Notes: generated by a model not told the origin, from the letters alone. A stretch of 37,414 nt of DNA from Deltaproteobacteria bacterium (GCA_013813765.1 JACCRC010000364.1:1-37414); one strand, 5' to 3'; shown: positions 24,900 through 33,134, counted from the first letter of the stretch. Translations and numbers: made by a program.

Positions 24900-25683
24900 T
24901 CTGGAACACCATGCGGTCGTCGAGGCGCACCGCGCTGAGCGTCTTGCCCCACACGCAGCCCGTGTCGATCCCGATGTGCCGCGTGCCGATGTCGAGACCC
25001 AGCGCGGCCCAGTGACCGAACACGACGGTGTGACTCGCCCACGCCGGATCCGGAAGCTTGAACCACGGCAGCAGCCCCGGCGGCGCTTGCGCAGGCGGGC
25101 CATCGTAGTCGGGCTCGACGCGACCGTCGGTGTGGCACATGCGAGCGCGCACGAGGTACGCGAGGATCGCGCGCCAGCGATCGCTGCCGCCGAGCTTGCC
25201 GTCCCAGCGCGGCGGCCGTCCGCCGAGCTTCACGAGGAACGCGCGCCACGCCGGGCCGCGCAGCTGCTGCTCGATCTCTGCGGCCCGTGCGCGCGCGTCG
25301 GTGACCGACCACTTCGGGTGCAGACCGGCGTGAACGAGCGCGTACTGGGCGTCGTTGTGAAACAGCGGACGATGGCGCAGCCAGTCGATCAGCCGATCCA
25401 GATCCGCGGCGGCGAGCACCTCGTCGAGCGTGTCGCGCTTCTTCGCCTCGGCTGCCCCCGCGGCGCGTGCGAGCAGGTGGATGTCGTGGTTGCCGAGCAC
25501 CGCGGTCACCGAGCTGCCCATGCTCATCGCCCAGCGCAGCACGTCGAGCGATCGCGGCCCGCGGTTCACCAGGTCGCCGACGAGCCACAGCTCGTCGCGG
25601 CCCGGCGAGAACGCGAGCAGGGCGAGCAGACGGTCCAGGCTCGCCATGCAGCCCTGGATATCTCCGATGGCGTAGCGGGCCAC
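24871..25683 (-). CDS. apaH: Symmetrical bis(5'-nucleosyl)-tetraphosphatase
   Basis: A 270-residue metallophosphatase close in length to E. coli ApaH (280). Motifs: YAIGDIQGC at the start (GDxxG), LVGDLVNRGP (GDxxDRG-like), GNHDIHLLA (GNHD), LVHAGLHP and VVFGHWAALG, ending with GIDTGCVWG. This is the PPP-type calcineurin fold with two metals, and the order and spacing fit ApaH, which hydrolyses Ap4A to two ADP and also removes Np4 caps from RNA. Asn replaces Asp in LVNRGP, as in other ApaH proteins. The start is a GTG at 25683; sequence upstream in this frame belongs to the carboxypeptidase gene read in another frame. A TACTCA hexamer lies 6 nt before it. Confidence 0.9.
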   Translation of the reverse strand: MARYAIGDIQGCMASLDRLLALLAFSPGRDELWLVGDLVNRGPRSLDVLRWAMSMGSSVTAVLGNHDIHLLARAAGAAEAKKRDTLDEVLAAADLDRLIDWLRHRPLFHNDAQYALVHAGLHPKWSVTDARARAAEIEQQLRGPAWRAFLVKLGGRPPRWDGKLGGSDRWRAILAYLVRARMCHTDGRVEPDYDGPPAQAPPGLLPWFKLPDPAWASHTVVFGHWAALGLDIGTRHIGIDTGCVWGKTLSAVRLDDRMVFQIKAVESPTG

Positions 25684-25689
25684 CCGTGT

Positions 25690-25695
25690 TGAGTA
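25690..25695 (-). promoter_or_regulatory. -10-like TACTCA before apaH
   Basis: On the minus strand TACTCA ends 6 nt before the GTG at 25683, in the 53-bp gap behind the carboxypeptidase gene. No Shine-Dalgarno is seen. Confidence 0.35.
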
Positions 25696-25736
25696 GCACG
25701 CCGCGCGGGTAGGAGATGTCCCACCACTCGTGCGAG

Positions 25737-27458
25737 TCAGACTTCGATTCGCGCGGTGATGAATCCGACGCGGCAGGCGCCGGCGCGCATCTCCAGCGTG
25801 CCGGTGCCGCGCACGAGGTAGCTCGCCCAGCCGTTGTTGGTCGTGCCGCGCGTGCCGGGATAGGCCTGCAAATTCTGCCCGCTGTGCAGCCCGCGGCCCC
25901 AGCCGTCGAGGTGGCCGAGCGTCTGGTGCGCCGAACCGGCATCGACGAGCGCGCAGCTGTCGCTCGTCTTCGCGGTCACGTAGACCGGCTCGTTGAAGTC
26001 GAGCTTCCGCGCTGAGGACAGGCCATACGTGCCCAGGTACCCGTCGTTGAGCACCTCGACATCGACGCGTGTCATGCCGCCGCCGACCGGGCTGCGATCG
26101 ATGCGGCCGAGCTTGAGGCGCGGTGACAGCGCGGCGACGTGAAGGAACGCGTGCGACTGCGTGTGGCAGACCATGCCAAGCTCGTGCAGCGGCGGGTTCC
26201 AGATGCCGACGCGCGGATCGATGCCGCCGATCTCGACGCGGCCGAGCTGCGGGTGATCGAACGGACGCCACGGCGGGAAGCAGCGCCCGGCGTTCTCGTC
26301 GCGATCCCACCATGCGAGCTTCACGAGGTCGGCGCGCGTGACGCGCTCGTAGTACTGCACGAACTTCGGCGGACGATCCATGCCGAGCCGCTTGAACAGA
26401 TCCCACAGCTCGATCACGTACGCGATCGCTCCGCGCTGGTGATACGCGAAGTCGGTGAGGTCGCCGTGCAGGGGCTTCTCGGGCTCGTAGAGGAACTCCT
26501 CGAAGCCGCACACCGTCGGATAACCGGTGTGCATGCTCGTCCACGCCTCGATCTGGCGAAAGATCGCGAGGTCATCGGGATCCATCTTCGAGTCGGGCGC
26601 GTGACCGAGCGGACGGATCAACACGCCGCCGAACGTGTGCAGATCGAGCCACGCGAAGATGTTCGGGTGCTTCGTCGCGAACTCCACGACACCGCGCACC
26701 TCGGGCTCGCTCGCCGGAAATGGACCGGCGCCGATCTGCTCGTGACCCGGCGCCCACGACCACGGAAAGTTGCGATTGAGATCGATCGGGTTGTCGCTGA
26801 GGAACATCGGCGACGGGATGCGCTTGCCGTCGAAGTGCTCGATCGTTCCCTCGGGGTAGAGCTTGTAGAACGGACCGGTATCCTCGAGCGTGCGCTCGAC
26901 GAGCAGACCGGGGAACTCCGCGGCCTCGACGAGCTCGCCGCCTGGATCCGGGACCCGCATCGCGAGCGCGAGGCCGTCGCCATCGACGTCGCCGATCTTC
27001 CACTTCGGCTTGCCGCGATCGACCCGATCGTCGCGCGGCACGGAGCGAACCGAGCGGCCGGTCTGCAGCACCGACTCCGCACCATCGGGCGAGATCCGCG
27101 GGCAGATGTAGAACAGCACGTCGCGCAGGCGCTCCGTGATCGTGTCGGGCAGGTCGAGCATGTCGGGCGTGAGGTGGCAGCGCAGGACGTCCTCGGCGAT
27201 CGCGAGGGCCACGCTCGAGCCCGCGAGCTCGGCGGCGTGCATGTTGCCATCCACCCAGACGGCGGGTCGGATGCGGTCGGGATCCCGCCCGACAGTCAGG
27301 AGCCAGATGTCACGCCCCTCGGGAGTGCGCTCCAGCGAGGTCAGGCGGCATAGCTGGGGAAAGTTCTCCGCCCATGCCTTGAGCTGCGCGGTGATCCGCT
27401 CGTGGTCGAAGTACGCATGTCGGAAGCCCAGTGACAGATCTGCCAGGGTCGGCGCCAT
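25737..27458 (-). CDS. M14-family zinc carboxypeptidase
   Basis: A 573-residue peptidase with the M14 zinc ligands HxxE in GNMHAAELAG (H74, E77) and H274 (DLHTFGG), substrate-binding NR in DLNRNFPW (N228-R229) and catalytic E350 (YVIELWDLF). The interval from E77 to H274 is about 197 residues against about 124 in carboxypeptidase A; the extra part contains a DVDGDG loop (157-162) that looks like a calcium site. After the catalytic domain come about 200 further residues, beta-rich with a C-terminal all-beta region. There is no signal peptide, so it acts in the cytoplasm or leaves by another route. Start at the ATG at 27458, preceded by a possible -10 TAACGT ending 10 nt upstream. Confidence 0.88.
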   Translation of the reverse strand: MAPTLADLSLGFRHAYFDHERITAQLKAWAENFPQLCRLTSLERTPEGRDIWLLTVGRDPDRIRPAVWVDGNMHAAELAGSSVALAIAEDVLRCHLTPDMLDLPDTITERLRDVLFYICPRISPDGAESVLQTGRSVRSVPRDDRVDRGKPKWKIGDVDGDGLALAMRVPDPGGELVEAAEFPGLLVERTLEDTGPFYKLYPEGTIEHFDGKRIPSPMFLSDNPIDLNRNFPWSWAPGHEQIGAGPFPASEPEVRGVVEFATKHPNIFAWLDLHTFGGVLIRPLGHAPDSKMDPDDLAIFRQIEAWTSMHTGYPTVCGFEEFLYEPEKPLHGDLTDFAYHQRGAIAYVIELWDLFKRLGMDRPPKFVQYYERVTRADLVKLAWWDRDENAGRCFPPWRPFDHPQLGRVEIGGIDPRVGIWNPPLHELGMVCHTQSHAFLHVAALSPRLKLGRIDRSPVGGGMTRVDVEVLNDGYLGTYGLSSARKLDFNEPVYVTAKTSDSCALVDAGSAHQTLGHLDGWGRGLHSGQNLQAYPGTRGTTNNGWASYLVRGTGTLEMRAGACRVGFITARIEV

Positions 27459-27539
27459 TAGGTGACGGACGTTACACGGAACGGCCGAATACGGGTTGGG
27501 GTCGCCGCGTCTCTGGAACACGCCATACTGGAGAGACCG

Positions 27540-27752
27540 ATGCTGACCTTTGACTCGCTTCCACAAGCTCGCGTCGTCCGCGCCGGTGGCCACCTCGTGA
27601 CCCCGCCGCCCGCACCACCCGCCCCGCGCAGCGCGATGAACGAAAAGATCCGCGAAGCACTCGCGGTGGCGGTGGGCCTGTGGCCGCTGACCGCCGTGAT
27701 GGTCCTGTCGTTCGCGCTGCTCGCGCTGACCGGTCTCTACAGCTCGCCCTAG
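27540..27752 (+). CDS. Possible small single-span membrane protein
   Basis: A 70-residue candidate starting at an ATG preceded by GGAGAG (27530-27535). It has a Pro-rich N-terminal part (TPPPAPPAPRSAMNEK) and one C-terminal transmembrane segment (ALAVAVGLWPLTAVMVLSFA). Its stop shares the CTAG with the stop of the convergent gene, as in other convergent pairs here. It lies in an otherwise gene-free gap of about 290 bp between divergently and convergently placed genes, and codon use looks coding at the third position. Translation could instead begin at the internal ATG in SAMNEK. Function unknown. Confidence 0.5.
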   Translation: MLTFDSLPQARVVRAGGHLVTPPPAPPAPRSAMNEKIREALAVAVGLWPLTAVMVLSFALLALTGLYSSP

Positions 27753-28636
27753 TCTTCGAGCGGCATCGCGCGCAGCGTGCGCGGAAGCTCGAGCAGACTC
27801 TCGGTCGGCGAGCCGACCAGCATCGCAGGGCTCATGTTCGTCAGGCCCCACGGCTCCACGATGCCCGACGTGACGGCGAACGCGCCTCCGTCGATCCGGC
27901 CGACCACACCGAAGCCGGACCGCATCGGAACGCGCGCGGTCTCGATCACGAGGTCGGGCAGGTGGCTGACGTCGATCTCGACGAGGCCCCTCTCGCACGT
28001 GAGCACGAGGCGATAGTTGAGGACGCGGCGCTCGGTCAGGAGGATGTTGCCGAGCTCGGAGGTGAAGACCTCCTGCCAGCCTTCGGTCGGCGTGCCGTGC
28101 TGCGCGAGCGCGGAGAACTCGAGGTGATAGAGCTTCGTGCTGTCGATCTTGCGCGCGAGGATCCCGGAGCTGGTGACGACGCAGTCGAGGTAGCCGAGCA
28201 TGTGGAGCTCGGTCACGGCAGAGACGTGATCGATCGTCCACCAGGAGCCGGGCACGTGCGGCGAGCAGCCGAGGAACACGTTCTTCGCGGAGCTACCCTT
28301 CAACCACTCGCTGATCGCGCACGCGACCTCGGGTGCGCTTCCGGTGTCACTGAGCCGGCGGTCGCCGTTCCACAGCACGGTGTCGCCGGGCAGGCGATGG
28401 ATCGCGTCGAAGTTGAAGTACCGTCCCTCGAGCGGCGAGATCAGGCTCATCTTGTCGCCGACGCGGATGTTGACGACCGCATCGAGATCCTCGGGGACCG
28501 CGATGTACGTCTCGCCGCGTGGATCGAGCCCGATGAACAGCAGACCGCGCGGCGTCAGACCCTGCTTGCGCAGCTCCTTGAGACCGAGGATGACGGCTGC
28601 TGGATCCCGATAGTGATAGACGCGCGTCGGGAACAT
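27749..28636 (-). CDS. Cytoplasmic protein of unknown function
   Basis: A 295-residue protein beginning MFPTRVYHYRDPAAVILGLKELRKQG. I do not recognise a family. The composition is that of a globular alpha/beta protein with no signal peptide or membrane helix. Notable stretches are GLLFIGLDPRGETYIAVPEDLDAVVNIRVGD near the N-terminus, a possible Cys-containing loop (NVFLGCSPHVPGSWWTIDH) in the middle and a Gly-rich end (SGFGVVGRIDGGAFAVTSG). The ATG at 28636 is chosen because a TAGGGT hexamer ends 7 nt upstream; a longer start at 28726 would overlap the sirtuin gene and begins Arg/Ser-rich. It follows the sirtuin gene by 16 bp, so the two may form an operon. Confidence 0.75.
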   Translation of the reverse strand: MFPTRVYHYRDPAAVILGLKELRKQGLTPRGLLFIGLDPRGETYIAVPEDLDAVVNIRVGDKMSLISPLEGRYFNFDAIHRLPGDTVLWNGDRRLSDTGSAPEVACAISEWLKGSSAKNVFLGCSPHVPGSWWTIDHVSAVTELHMLGYLDCVVTSSGILARKIDSTKLYHLEFSALAQHGTPTEGWQEVFTSELGNILLTERRVLNYRLVLTCERGLVEIDVSHLPDLVIETARVPMRSGFGVVGRIDGGAFAVTSGIVEPWGLTNMSPAMLVGSPTESLLELPRTLRAMPLED

Positions 28637-28643
28637 CGCGGCG

Positions 28644-28649
28644 ACCCTA
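28644..28649 (-). promoter_or_regulatory. -10-like TAGGGT before the unknown protein gene
   Basis: On the minus strand TAGGGT ends 7 nt before the ATG at 28636, within the 16-bp gap after the sirtuin gene. Confidence 0.3.
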
Positions 28650-28652
28650 CCA

Positions 28653-29480
28653 CTATCCGGCGGCCGGACGGTCGAGGATCGCGTCGACGATCGCTGACAT
28701 GACGGTCGCCGCGGGCGCGCGCACACAGCCGCCCGAGCTCTCTGCGATCTCGCCGAACGGATTGTCCTCGATGTTGACGTCGATGATCGTCGCGCCGCTG
28801 CGGGCCGCGAGCGTCACGACCTGCCACGGCAGGTTGGTCTGGGCGCTGGTGCCGGCGATCACGAGCAGCGCGGCCTGGGTCGCGAGCTTTCGCACGGTAT
28901 CGAGATGAAAGCGCGGTTCATCGTAGCTCTCGTCGAACCACAGCACGTGCGGGCGCGCCATGCCGCGGCAGCGCGGACAGACGAGCAGTGCCTTGATCGC
29001 AGCTGACACCTCTTCACCTTTCGCGAGCGCGGGCACGCCGTCGGGGATCGGGAATCGATCGAGCGTGCAGTCGCGCGCGCATCGCATGAGCGAGATGTCG
29101 CCGTGGATCGGAAACGTCTGCGCGTCCGGGCTGCCCGCGCGGCGGTGCAGCCCATCGACGTTCTGGGTGACGAGCGCGAACCGGTCCGGGAGCCCGCGCG
29201 CGAGTCGCACGAGCGCCTCGTGGGCAGCGTTTGGCGCGGCGGCGCGGCAAACACCGAGGCGGTAGAGGTACCAGGCCCACACACTCCACGGCATCCCCTC
29301 GAACGCCTCGTGAGTCGCGAGGTCCTGCGGGTGGTACTCGCGCGCACCGACGGTCCAGTAGCCCTCCTTGCCGCGAAACGTGGGGATCCCGCTCTCGGCA
29401 GAGACGCCCGCTCCCGTCAGGGCGAGGACCTTGCCGGGGCGGGCGACCGCGGCACGACACGTAGCGAGGATGGGCTCCAC
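28653..29480 (-). CDS. Sir2-family NAD-dependent protein deacylase
   Basis: A 275-residue sirtuin: GAGVSAESGIPTFRG (23-37) for NAD, TQNVDGLH (105-112), catalytic H126 (PIHGDI), and a zinc knuckle C134-x3-C138 with C168-x2-C171. The acyl-pocket motif Y71-x-x-R74 (WYLYRLG) matches the YxxR of SIRT5 and E. coli CobB, which remove succinyl and malonyl as well as acetyl groups from lysine. I therefore expect broad deacylase action. The first zinc half-site spacing (x3) differs from the common x2. The start is GTG at 29480, 7 nt after a TAGCAT hexamer. It is divergent, at 23 bp, from a lipoprotein gene. Confidence 0.92.
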   Translation of the reverse strand: MEPILATCRAAVARPGKVLALTGAGVSAESGIPTFRGKEGYWTVGAREYHPQDLATHEAFEGMPWSVWAWYLYRLGVCRAAAPNAAHEALVRLARGLPDRFALVTQNVDGLHRRAGSPDAQTFPIHGDISLMRCARDCTLDRFPIPDGVPALAKGEEVSAAIKALLVCPRCRGMARPHVLWFDESYDEPRFHLDTVRKLATQAALLVIAGTSAQTNLPWQVVTLAARSGATIIDVNIEDNPFGEIAESSGGCVRAPAATVMSAIVDAILDRPAAG

Positions 29481-29487
29481 GCAGAGG

Positions 29488-29497
29488 ATGCTACAAT
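29488..29497. promoter_or_regulatory. Overlapping divergent -10 hexamers
   Basis: On the plus strand TACAAT (29492-29497) ends 6 nt before the ATG at 29504. On the minus strand TAGCAT (29488-29493) ends 7 nt before the GTG at 29480. The two share 2 bp, and each would yield a leaderless mRNA, so they must compete for polymerase. Confidence 0.5.
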
Positions 29498-29503
29498 TTC
29501 GGC

Positions 29504-30019
29504 ATGGCCCGCTGGTTGATCCTCGTCCTCGCGGTGGCGTTCGCGCCGGCGTGCTCGAAGGCGAGCCAGGAGAGCGAGACCAAGCAGTGGCCCGACACGC
29601 AGCCGCCGAAGAACATGCCGCCGCCGGCGGACCTCAAGATCGGCCTCAAGGTTCACGGCTCCGAGAAGGGCTCGATCACCGCCGACATGCTGAACACCAC
29701 GAAGCCCGACTTCGTCGACGCAGAGCGCGAGGCGTGGCTGATCCACACGCTCGTTCCCGATGCGGCGGCGCCCGGGACGACTGTCGAGGCCGTGTCGCCG
29801 GCAGGCGTGAGCATCAAGTTCGAACGGCCGTCGGCGGCCGGTCTCGAGCCGGTGCTGTTCCTCACGCGCCGCGGAGAGATCATCGTCAGCGCGATCGATC
29901 CGAAGGATCCGTTCCCGCGCTACCACGGGCAGGGAGGGCGACTGCATCGCGCGGGCAACTCCCTCCCGCAGATGGGGCCGGTCGCGCGGCTCGAGATCAC
30001 GCGCGCGGCGACGCCCTGA
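29504..30019 (+). CDS. Lipoprotein of unknown function
   Basis: A 171-residue lipoprotein (LILVLAVAFAPAC, Cys17) with a polar, Pro-rich linker (TQPPKNMPPPADL) and a C-terminal beta-type domain (GTTVEAVSPAGVSIKFERP, PVLFLTRRGEIIVSA). No named family is recognised. The last part contains H and R clusters (RYHGQGGRLHRAG). It is transcribed divergently from the sirtuin gene with overlapping -10 sequences, and its stop lies immediately next to that of the convergent acyl-CoA ligase gene. Expression may therefore be tied to that of the sirtuin through promoter competition. Confidence 0.75.
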   Translation: MARWLILVLAVAFAPACSKASQESETKQWPDTQPPKNMPPPADLKIGLKVHGSEKGSITADMLNTTKPDFVDAEREAWLIHTLVPDAAAPGTTVEAVSPAGVSIKFERPSAAGLEPVLFLTRRGEIIVSAIDPKDPFPRYHGQGGRLHRAGNSLPQMGPVARLEITRAATP

Positions 30020-31714
30020 TCATTCGAAGAGGACGGGGCGCCCGTCGGCGTACCACGCATCGAACGCCGGTTCGTAGCGCCGCTCGATCTCGCCGCGCTT
30101 GATCTTCAAGGTCGGCGTGAGCAGACCGTTGTCGGGGAGCCACGGATCCTTCACGACGACGACGAACTGCAGCCGCTCGTGGCTCTCGAGCGACTGGTTG
30201 ATCGCCGTGATGTGACCCCCGATGTTTGCCTCGAGCTCGGGGCGCGGCGTCTTCCCCGCGACGTCGGCGCCGAGCATGACGAGCGCGAACGGCTGCGCGC
30301 GGCCTGCGCCACTCACGCACACGGCCTCGATACCGGGCAGGCTCGCGAGCTCGTTCTCGATCGGGACCGGCGCGATGTACTTGCCCTTGCTGGTCTTGAA
30401 CAGCTCCTTGACCCGCCCGGTGATCCGCAGCCGGCCGTGATCGTCGATCTCACCGCGATCGCCGGTCCTGAGGAAACCGTCCTCGGTGAACGCGGACGCC
30501 GTCATCTCCGGCTCCTTGAAGTACCCGATCATCGAGCCCGGCGACTTCACGAGGATCTCGCCGCCATCGCCGATCCGGTGCTCGACGCCCGGTTGCGGCT
30601 CACCGCACCAGCCGGCGCGCACGCGGCCGAGGCGCGTGCCGTGCGAGTAGCCGAAGTTCTCGGTCATGCCGTAACCGTCGAGCACCTCGAGGCCGAGCGC
30701 CTTGTACCAGGCGAGCAGCGAGGTCGGCATCGGCGCGGAGCCCACCGCCGCCATGCTCACGGCGTCGAGGCCCATCGCCTTCAGGAGCTTCTTTCTGATC
30801 ACGCGCGACAGCAGGGGCACCTTCAGGAGGAACGACAGCCGCTTCGGCGGGATGCGCTCGTTCACGGCGAGCTGGAACTTCTGCCACAGGCGTGGAACCG
30901 TGAAGAACAGCGTCGGCCGCGCGCGCTGCAGATCCGCGGCGAACGTCGCGAGCGAATCGCAGAAGTAGACGTGAAGCCCGGCGAACATCGATCCGACGCC
31001 GCACACGAGACGCTCGGCGACGTGGGCCATCGGCAGGTGCGATAGCAACCGATCGCCGGGACCGATGCCGGGATAGACCTCGCCGATACCGATGCACGTG
31101 CGCGCGATCGCGCCGTGCGTGTGCATCACGCCCTTCGGCGTGCCCGTGCTGCCCGAGGTGTAGACGATCGTCGCGAGCTCGTCGGGCTCGCGCACCGGAT
31201 CATCTGCGATCGGCGCGGTCGCCGCGACGAGCTCCGCCCAGGCGGGCGCGTCGATCGACGCCGGGCCGAGCGGGAGCGTGAGCCGCGGCATCGACGGCGG
31301 GATCGCATCAGCGATCGCATCGAACGCGTCGAGCTTGCCGATCATGACGAGCTTCGCCTCGCTGTGCTCGAGGATCTGCTTCACCATTCCCGGCGATGAC
31401 GTCGAGTACATCGGCACGGTGACGTGACCGGCCATCCAGATCGCGAGGTCCGCGAGGATCCAGTGCGCGGTGCTCTTCGAGATGAGGCCGATCGAGCTCG
31501 CGGCAGGGAGCTCGAGGCTGCGGAGGTACGCGGCGATCCGGCGCGCCTCGCCGACGGCTTGTTTCCACGTCAGCTCGGCGAGCACGCCGCCACCCATCGG
31601 CTGGGTCAGCCAGGGGGCATCGGGCTGCGTGCGCTCCCAGTGGTAGACGTGCTCGAGCGCGAGGCCCTTCGTGAACCGACTCTGGTAGTCCGCGATCCCC
31701 ATCCGTCCGGGCAT
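30020..31714 (-). CDS. Long-chain acyl-CoA ligase (AMP-forming)
   Basis: A 564-residue member of the ANL adenylate-forming superfamily. Motifs: P-loop YTSGSTGTPKG (185-195), LSHLPMAHVAERL (typical of long-chain acyl-CoA ligases), GYGMTEN (about 352), RTGDRGEID and the RxKELFKTSKGKYIAP hinge with catalytic Lys near the end. It would activate a fatty acid with ATP and CoA. It is the last gene of a five-gene operon, starting 5 bp after the alpha/beta hydrolase stop. Start at ATG 31714; an ATG at 31702 is possible. The operon context, plus the FadL-type channel divergent at its head, supports an acyl-chain uptake role. Confidence 0.9.
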   Translation of the reverse strand: MPGRMGIADYQSRFTKGLALEHVYHWERTQPDAPWLTQPMGGGVLAELTWKQAVGEARRIAAYLRSLELPAASSIGLISKSTAHWILADLAIWMAGHVTVPMYSTSSPGMVKQILEHSEAKLVMIGKLDAFDAIADAIPPSMPRLTLPLGPASIDAPAWAELVAATAPIADDPVREPDELATIVYTSGSTGTPKGVMHTHGAIARTCIGIGEVYPGIGPGDRLLSHLPMAHVAERLVCGVGSMFAGLHVYFCDSLATFAADLQRARPTLFFTVPRLWQKFQLAVNERIPPKRLSFLLKVPLLSRVIRKKLLKAMGLDAVSMAAVGSAPMPTSLLAWYKALGLEVLDGYGMTENFGYSHGTRLGRVRAGWCGEPQPGVEHRIGDGGEILVKSPGSMIGYFKEPEMTASAFTEDGFLRTGDRGEIDDHGRLRITGRVKELFKTSKGKYIAPVPIENELASLPGIEAVCVSGAGRAQPFALVMLGADVAGKTPRPELEANIGGHITAINQSLESHERLQFVVVVKDPWLPDNGLLTPTLKIKRGEIERRYEPAFDAWYADGRPVLFE

Positions 31715-31719
31715 ATCAC

Positions 31720-32445
31720 TCAGGCGAGCGCGTGTGCGGTCAATTCGCGTACGCCGGCCTCCGCCGCGGGGCCCGGCTTCCGGAAGAAGCCGTGCGGCGC
31801 GCCGTCGTAGATCACGAGCCGTGTCGGCAGCCCGAGCGAGGACCGGTGCGCGGCGAGCCGCTGCGCTTGCACGGCGGGCACGAGGCGATCGGCGCTGCCG
31901 TGCAGGAGCAGCGTCGGCACGGCCGGCTGCGCCACCGCCCGCGGCGAGCGGGCCTGCCAGGTCTGTCGATCGCCGGCGCCGACGAGGAGGCGGGCGAACA
32001 CACCGGGCAGGGCGTCGAGCTCGTAGAGCCCGAAGCAGCACGCGAGCGCACGCACGTCGGATCCCCCGGCGGCTGCGAGCATGGAGAGCGATGCGCCTGC
32101 AGAGAGCCCCAGCAGCGTGATGCCTCCCGGATCGAGGCCGAGCGCGGTCGTGCGATTCTTCCACCATGCGACCGCGAGGGCGACGTCGGTCGTTGCCTCG
32201 GTGAGTCGGCCGCCGCGGAACATCATGCGGTAGTCGATCGCGCAGACGGCGAGGTCAGCGGCGGCGAGGCGCGAGGCGAGGAACCGCACCGGCTTCATCG
32301 CGCGCGAGCCGATCACCCAGCCACCGCCGTGCACGATGACCACCGAGCGCGTGCGCCGCGCTTCGGGGAGATAGACATCGGCGACGCGAGCGATGCCGCG
32401 CGCTGGCCCGGCGTAGGGTACGGCGATCTCGGTCGGCGCGATCAC
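31720..32445 (-). CDS. Alpha/beta hydrolase (HSL-like esterase/lipase)
   Basis: A 241-residue serine hydrolase. The oxyanion-hole HGGGW (39-43), nucleophile elbow GLSAG (S115), Asp in HGSADRLVP (D186) and His in GAPHGF (H218) form the expected catalytic machinery of the hormone-sensitive-lipase-like group. It would hydrolyse esters of small or medium acyl chains. No signal peptide, so it is cytoplasmic. The GTG start at 32445 overlaps the TetR gene stop (GTGA), giving translational coupling within the operon. The ligand of the regulator may be the substrate or product of this enzyme. Confidence 0.9.
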   Translation of the reverse strand: MIAPTEIAVPYAGPARGIARVADVYLPEARRTRSVVIVHGGGWVIGSRAMKPVRFLASRLAAADLAVCAIDYRMMFRGGRLTEATTDVALAVAWWKNRTTALGLDPGGITLLGLSAGASLSMLAAAGGSDVRALACCFGLYELDALPGVFARLLVGAGDRQTWQARSPRAVAQPAVPTLLLHGSADRLVPAVQAQRLAAHRSSLGLPTRLVIYDGAPHGFFRKPGPAAEAGVRELTAHALA

Positions 32446-33134
32446 GTCGTCTCCTTGCGGCGCGCGGGCTTCCTTGCCGACGCGCGCGCGACCTCTGCGA
32501 GCAAGAGCTCGAGTCCTTGCTCGAAGATCTCGTCGAGGTGGCGCGGGTTGAGAAACTCGGTGACCTCGGCGACGCGCGGGAACCGCGTGCGCAGCGCGGC
32601 GGTCTGCGGAGCATCGTCGCGTCGTGCGGCGAGCTCGCTGAGCGCGAAGCCACTGCAGTACGAGCCGACGATCCGGTAGAACCGCGCGGCGTCGCGGTCG
32701 GCGACGCCCTGACCGCGCGCGTAGGCGAACAGCCGGTCGAGGAACTCGAATGTCTGCTCGGTCGCGAACCGCCTCGTCGCGAGCAGCGGGAACGCGTGCG
32801 GATGGACGCGCGCGATCCGGCGATACGAGCGCGCGATCGCCCGGAGCATCTCGACCCAGTCTCCGGGTGGATCCCCAGCGATCGCGCCGACCGGAGCCAT
32901 CAGCTCGTCGACCACGGCGTCGAGCAGCGCGTCCTTGCTCTCGTAGTACCAGTAGATCGCCATCGCCTCGCAGCGCAGCTCGGTGCCGAGCTTGCGGATG
33001 CTGAACTCGTCGAGACCGTCGCGGTCGATCAGCGCGAGGGCGGTGCTTCGGATCGTGGCCTGTGACAGCGCGCCCGCGGGATCCTTCGGTGGCCGCCCGC
33101 GCGGTCGCCCACGCTTCGCCGGCGCCGCCTTCAT
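32442..33134 (-). CDS. TetR-family regulator with an AT-hook-like N-terminus
   Basis: A 230-residue protein with a TetR_N domain at about residues 24-72 (recognition region SIRKLGTELRCEAMAIYWYY) and a helical ligand domain resembling TetR_C. The N-terminal tail KRGRPRGRPPK carries two RGRP cores like AT-hooks, which may add minor-groove contacts in the A+T-rich operator. It is internal to the operon, with ATGA overlap to the hydroxylase gene before it and GTGA overlap to the hydrolase gene after it. It most likely controls the 25-bp palindrome at 35529-35553 in front of the operon and the fadL-like gene. Its ligand may be an acyl-CoA or free fatty acid. Confidence 0.9.
   Translation of the reverse strand: MKAAPAKRGRPRGRPPKDPAGALSQATIRSTALALIDRDGLDEFSIRKLGTELRCEAMAIYWYYESKDALLDAVVDELMAPVGAIAGDPPGDWVEMLRAIARSYRRIARVHPHAFPLLATRRFATEQTFEFLDRLFAYARGQGVADRDAARFYRIVGSYCSGFALSELAARRDDAPQTAALRTRFPRVAEVTEFLNPRHLDEIFEQGLELLLAEVARASARKPARRKETT

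Noticed and set aside
24871..26544. A longer ApaH frame extending to 26544
   Set aside because: The first 287 residues are the carboxypeptidase gene read in another frame; ApaH proper begins at the GTG at 25683.
25737..28241. A longer version of the carboxypeptidase reaching to 28241
   Set aside because: The extra N-terminal 260 residues are Arg/Ala-rich, lie antisense to the small membrane protein candidate and overlap the unknown-protein gene in another frame; the ATG at 27458 directly precedes the recognisable domain.
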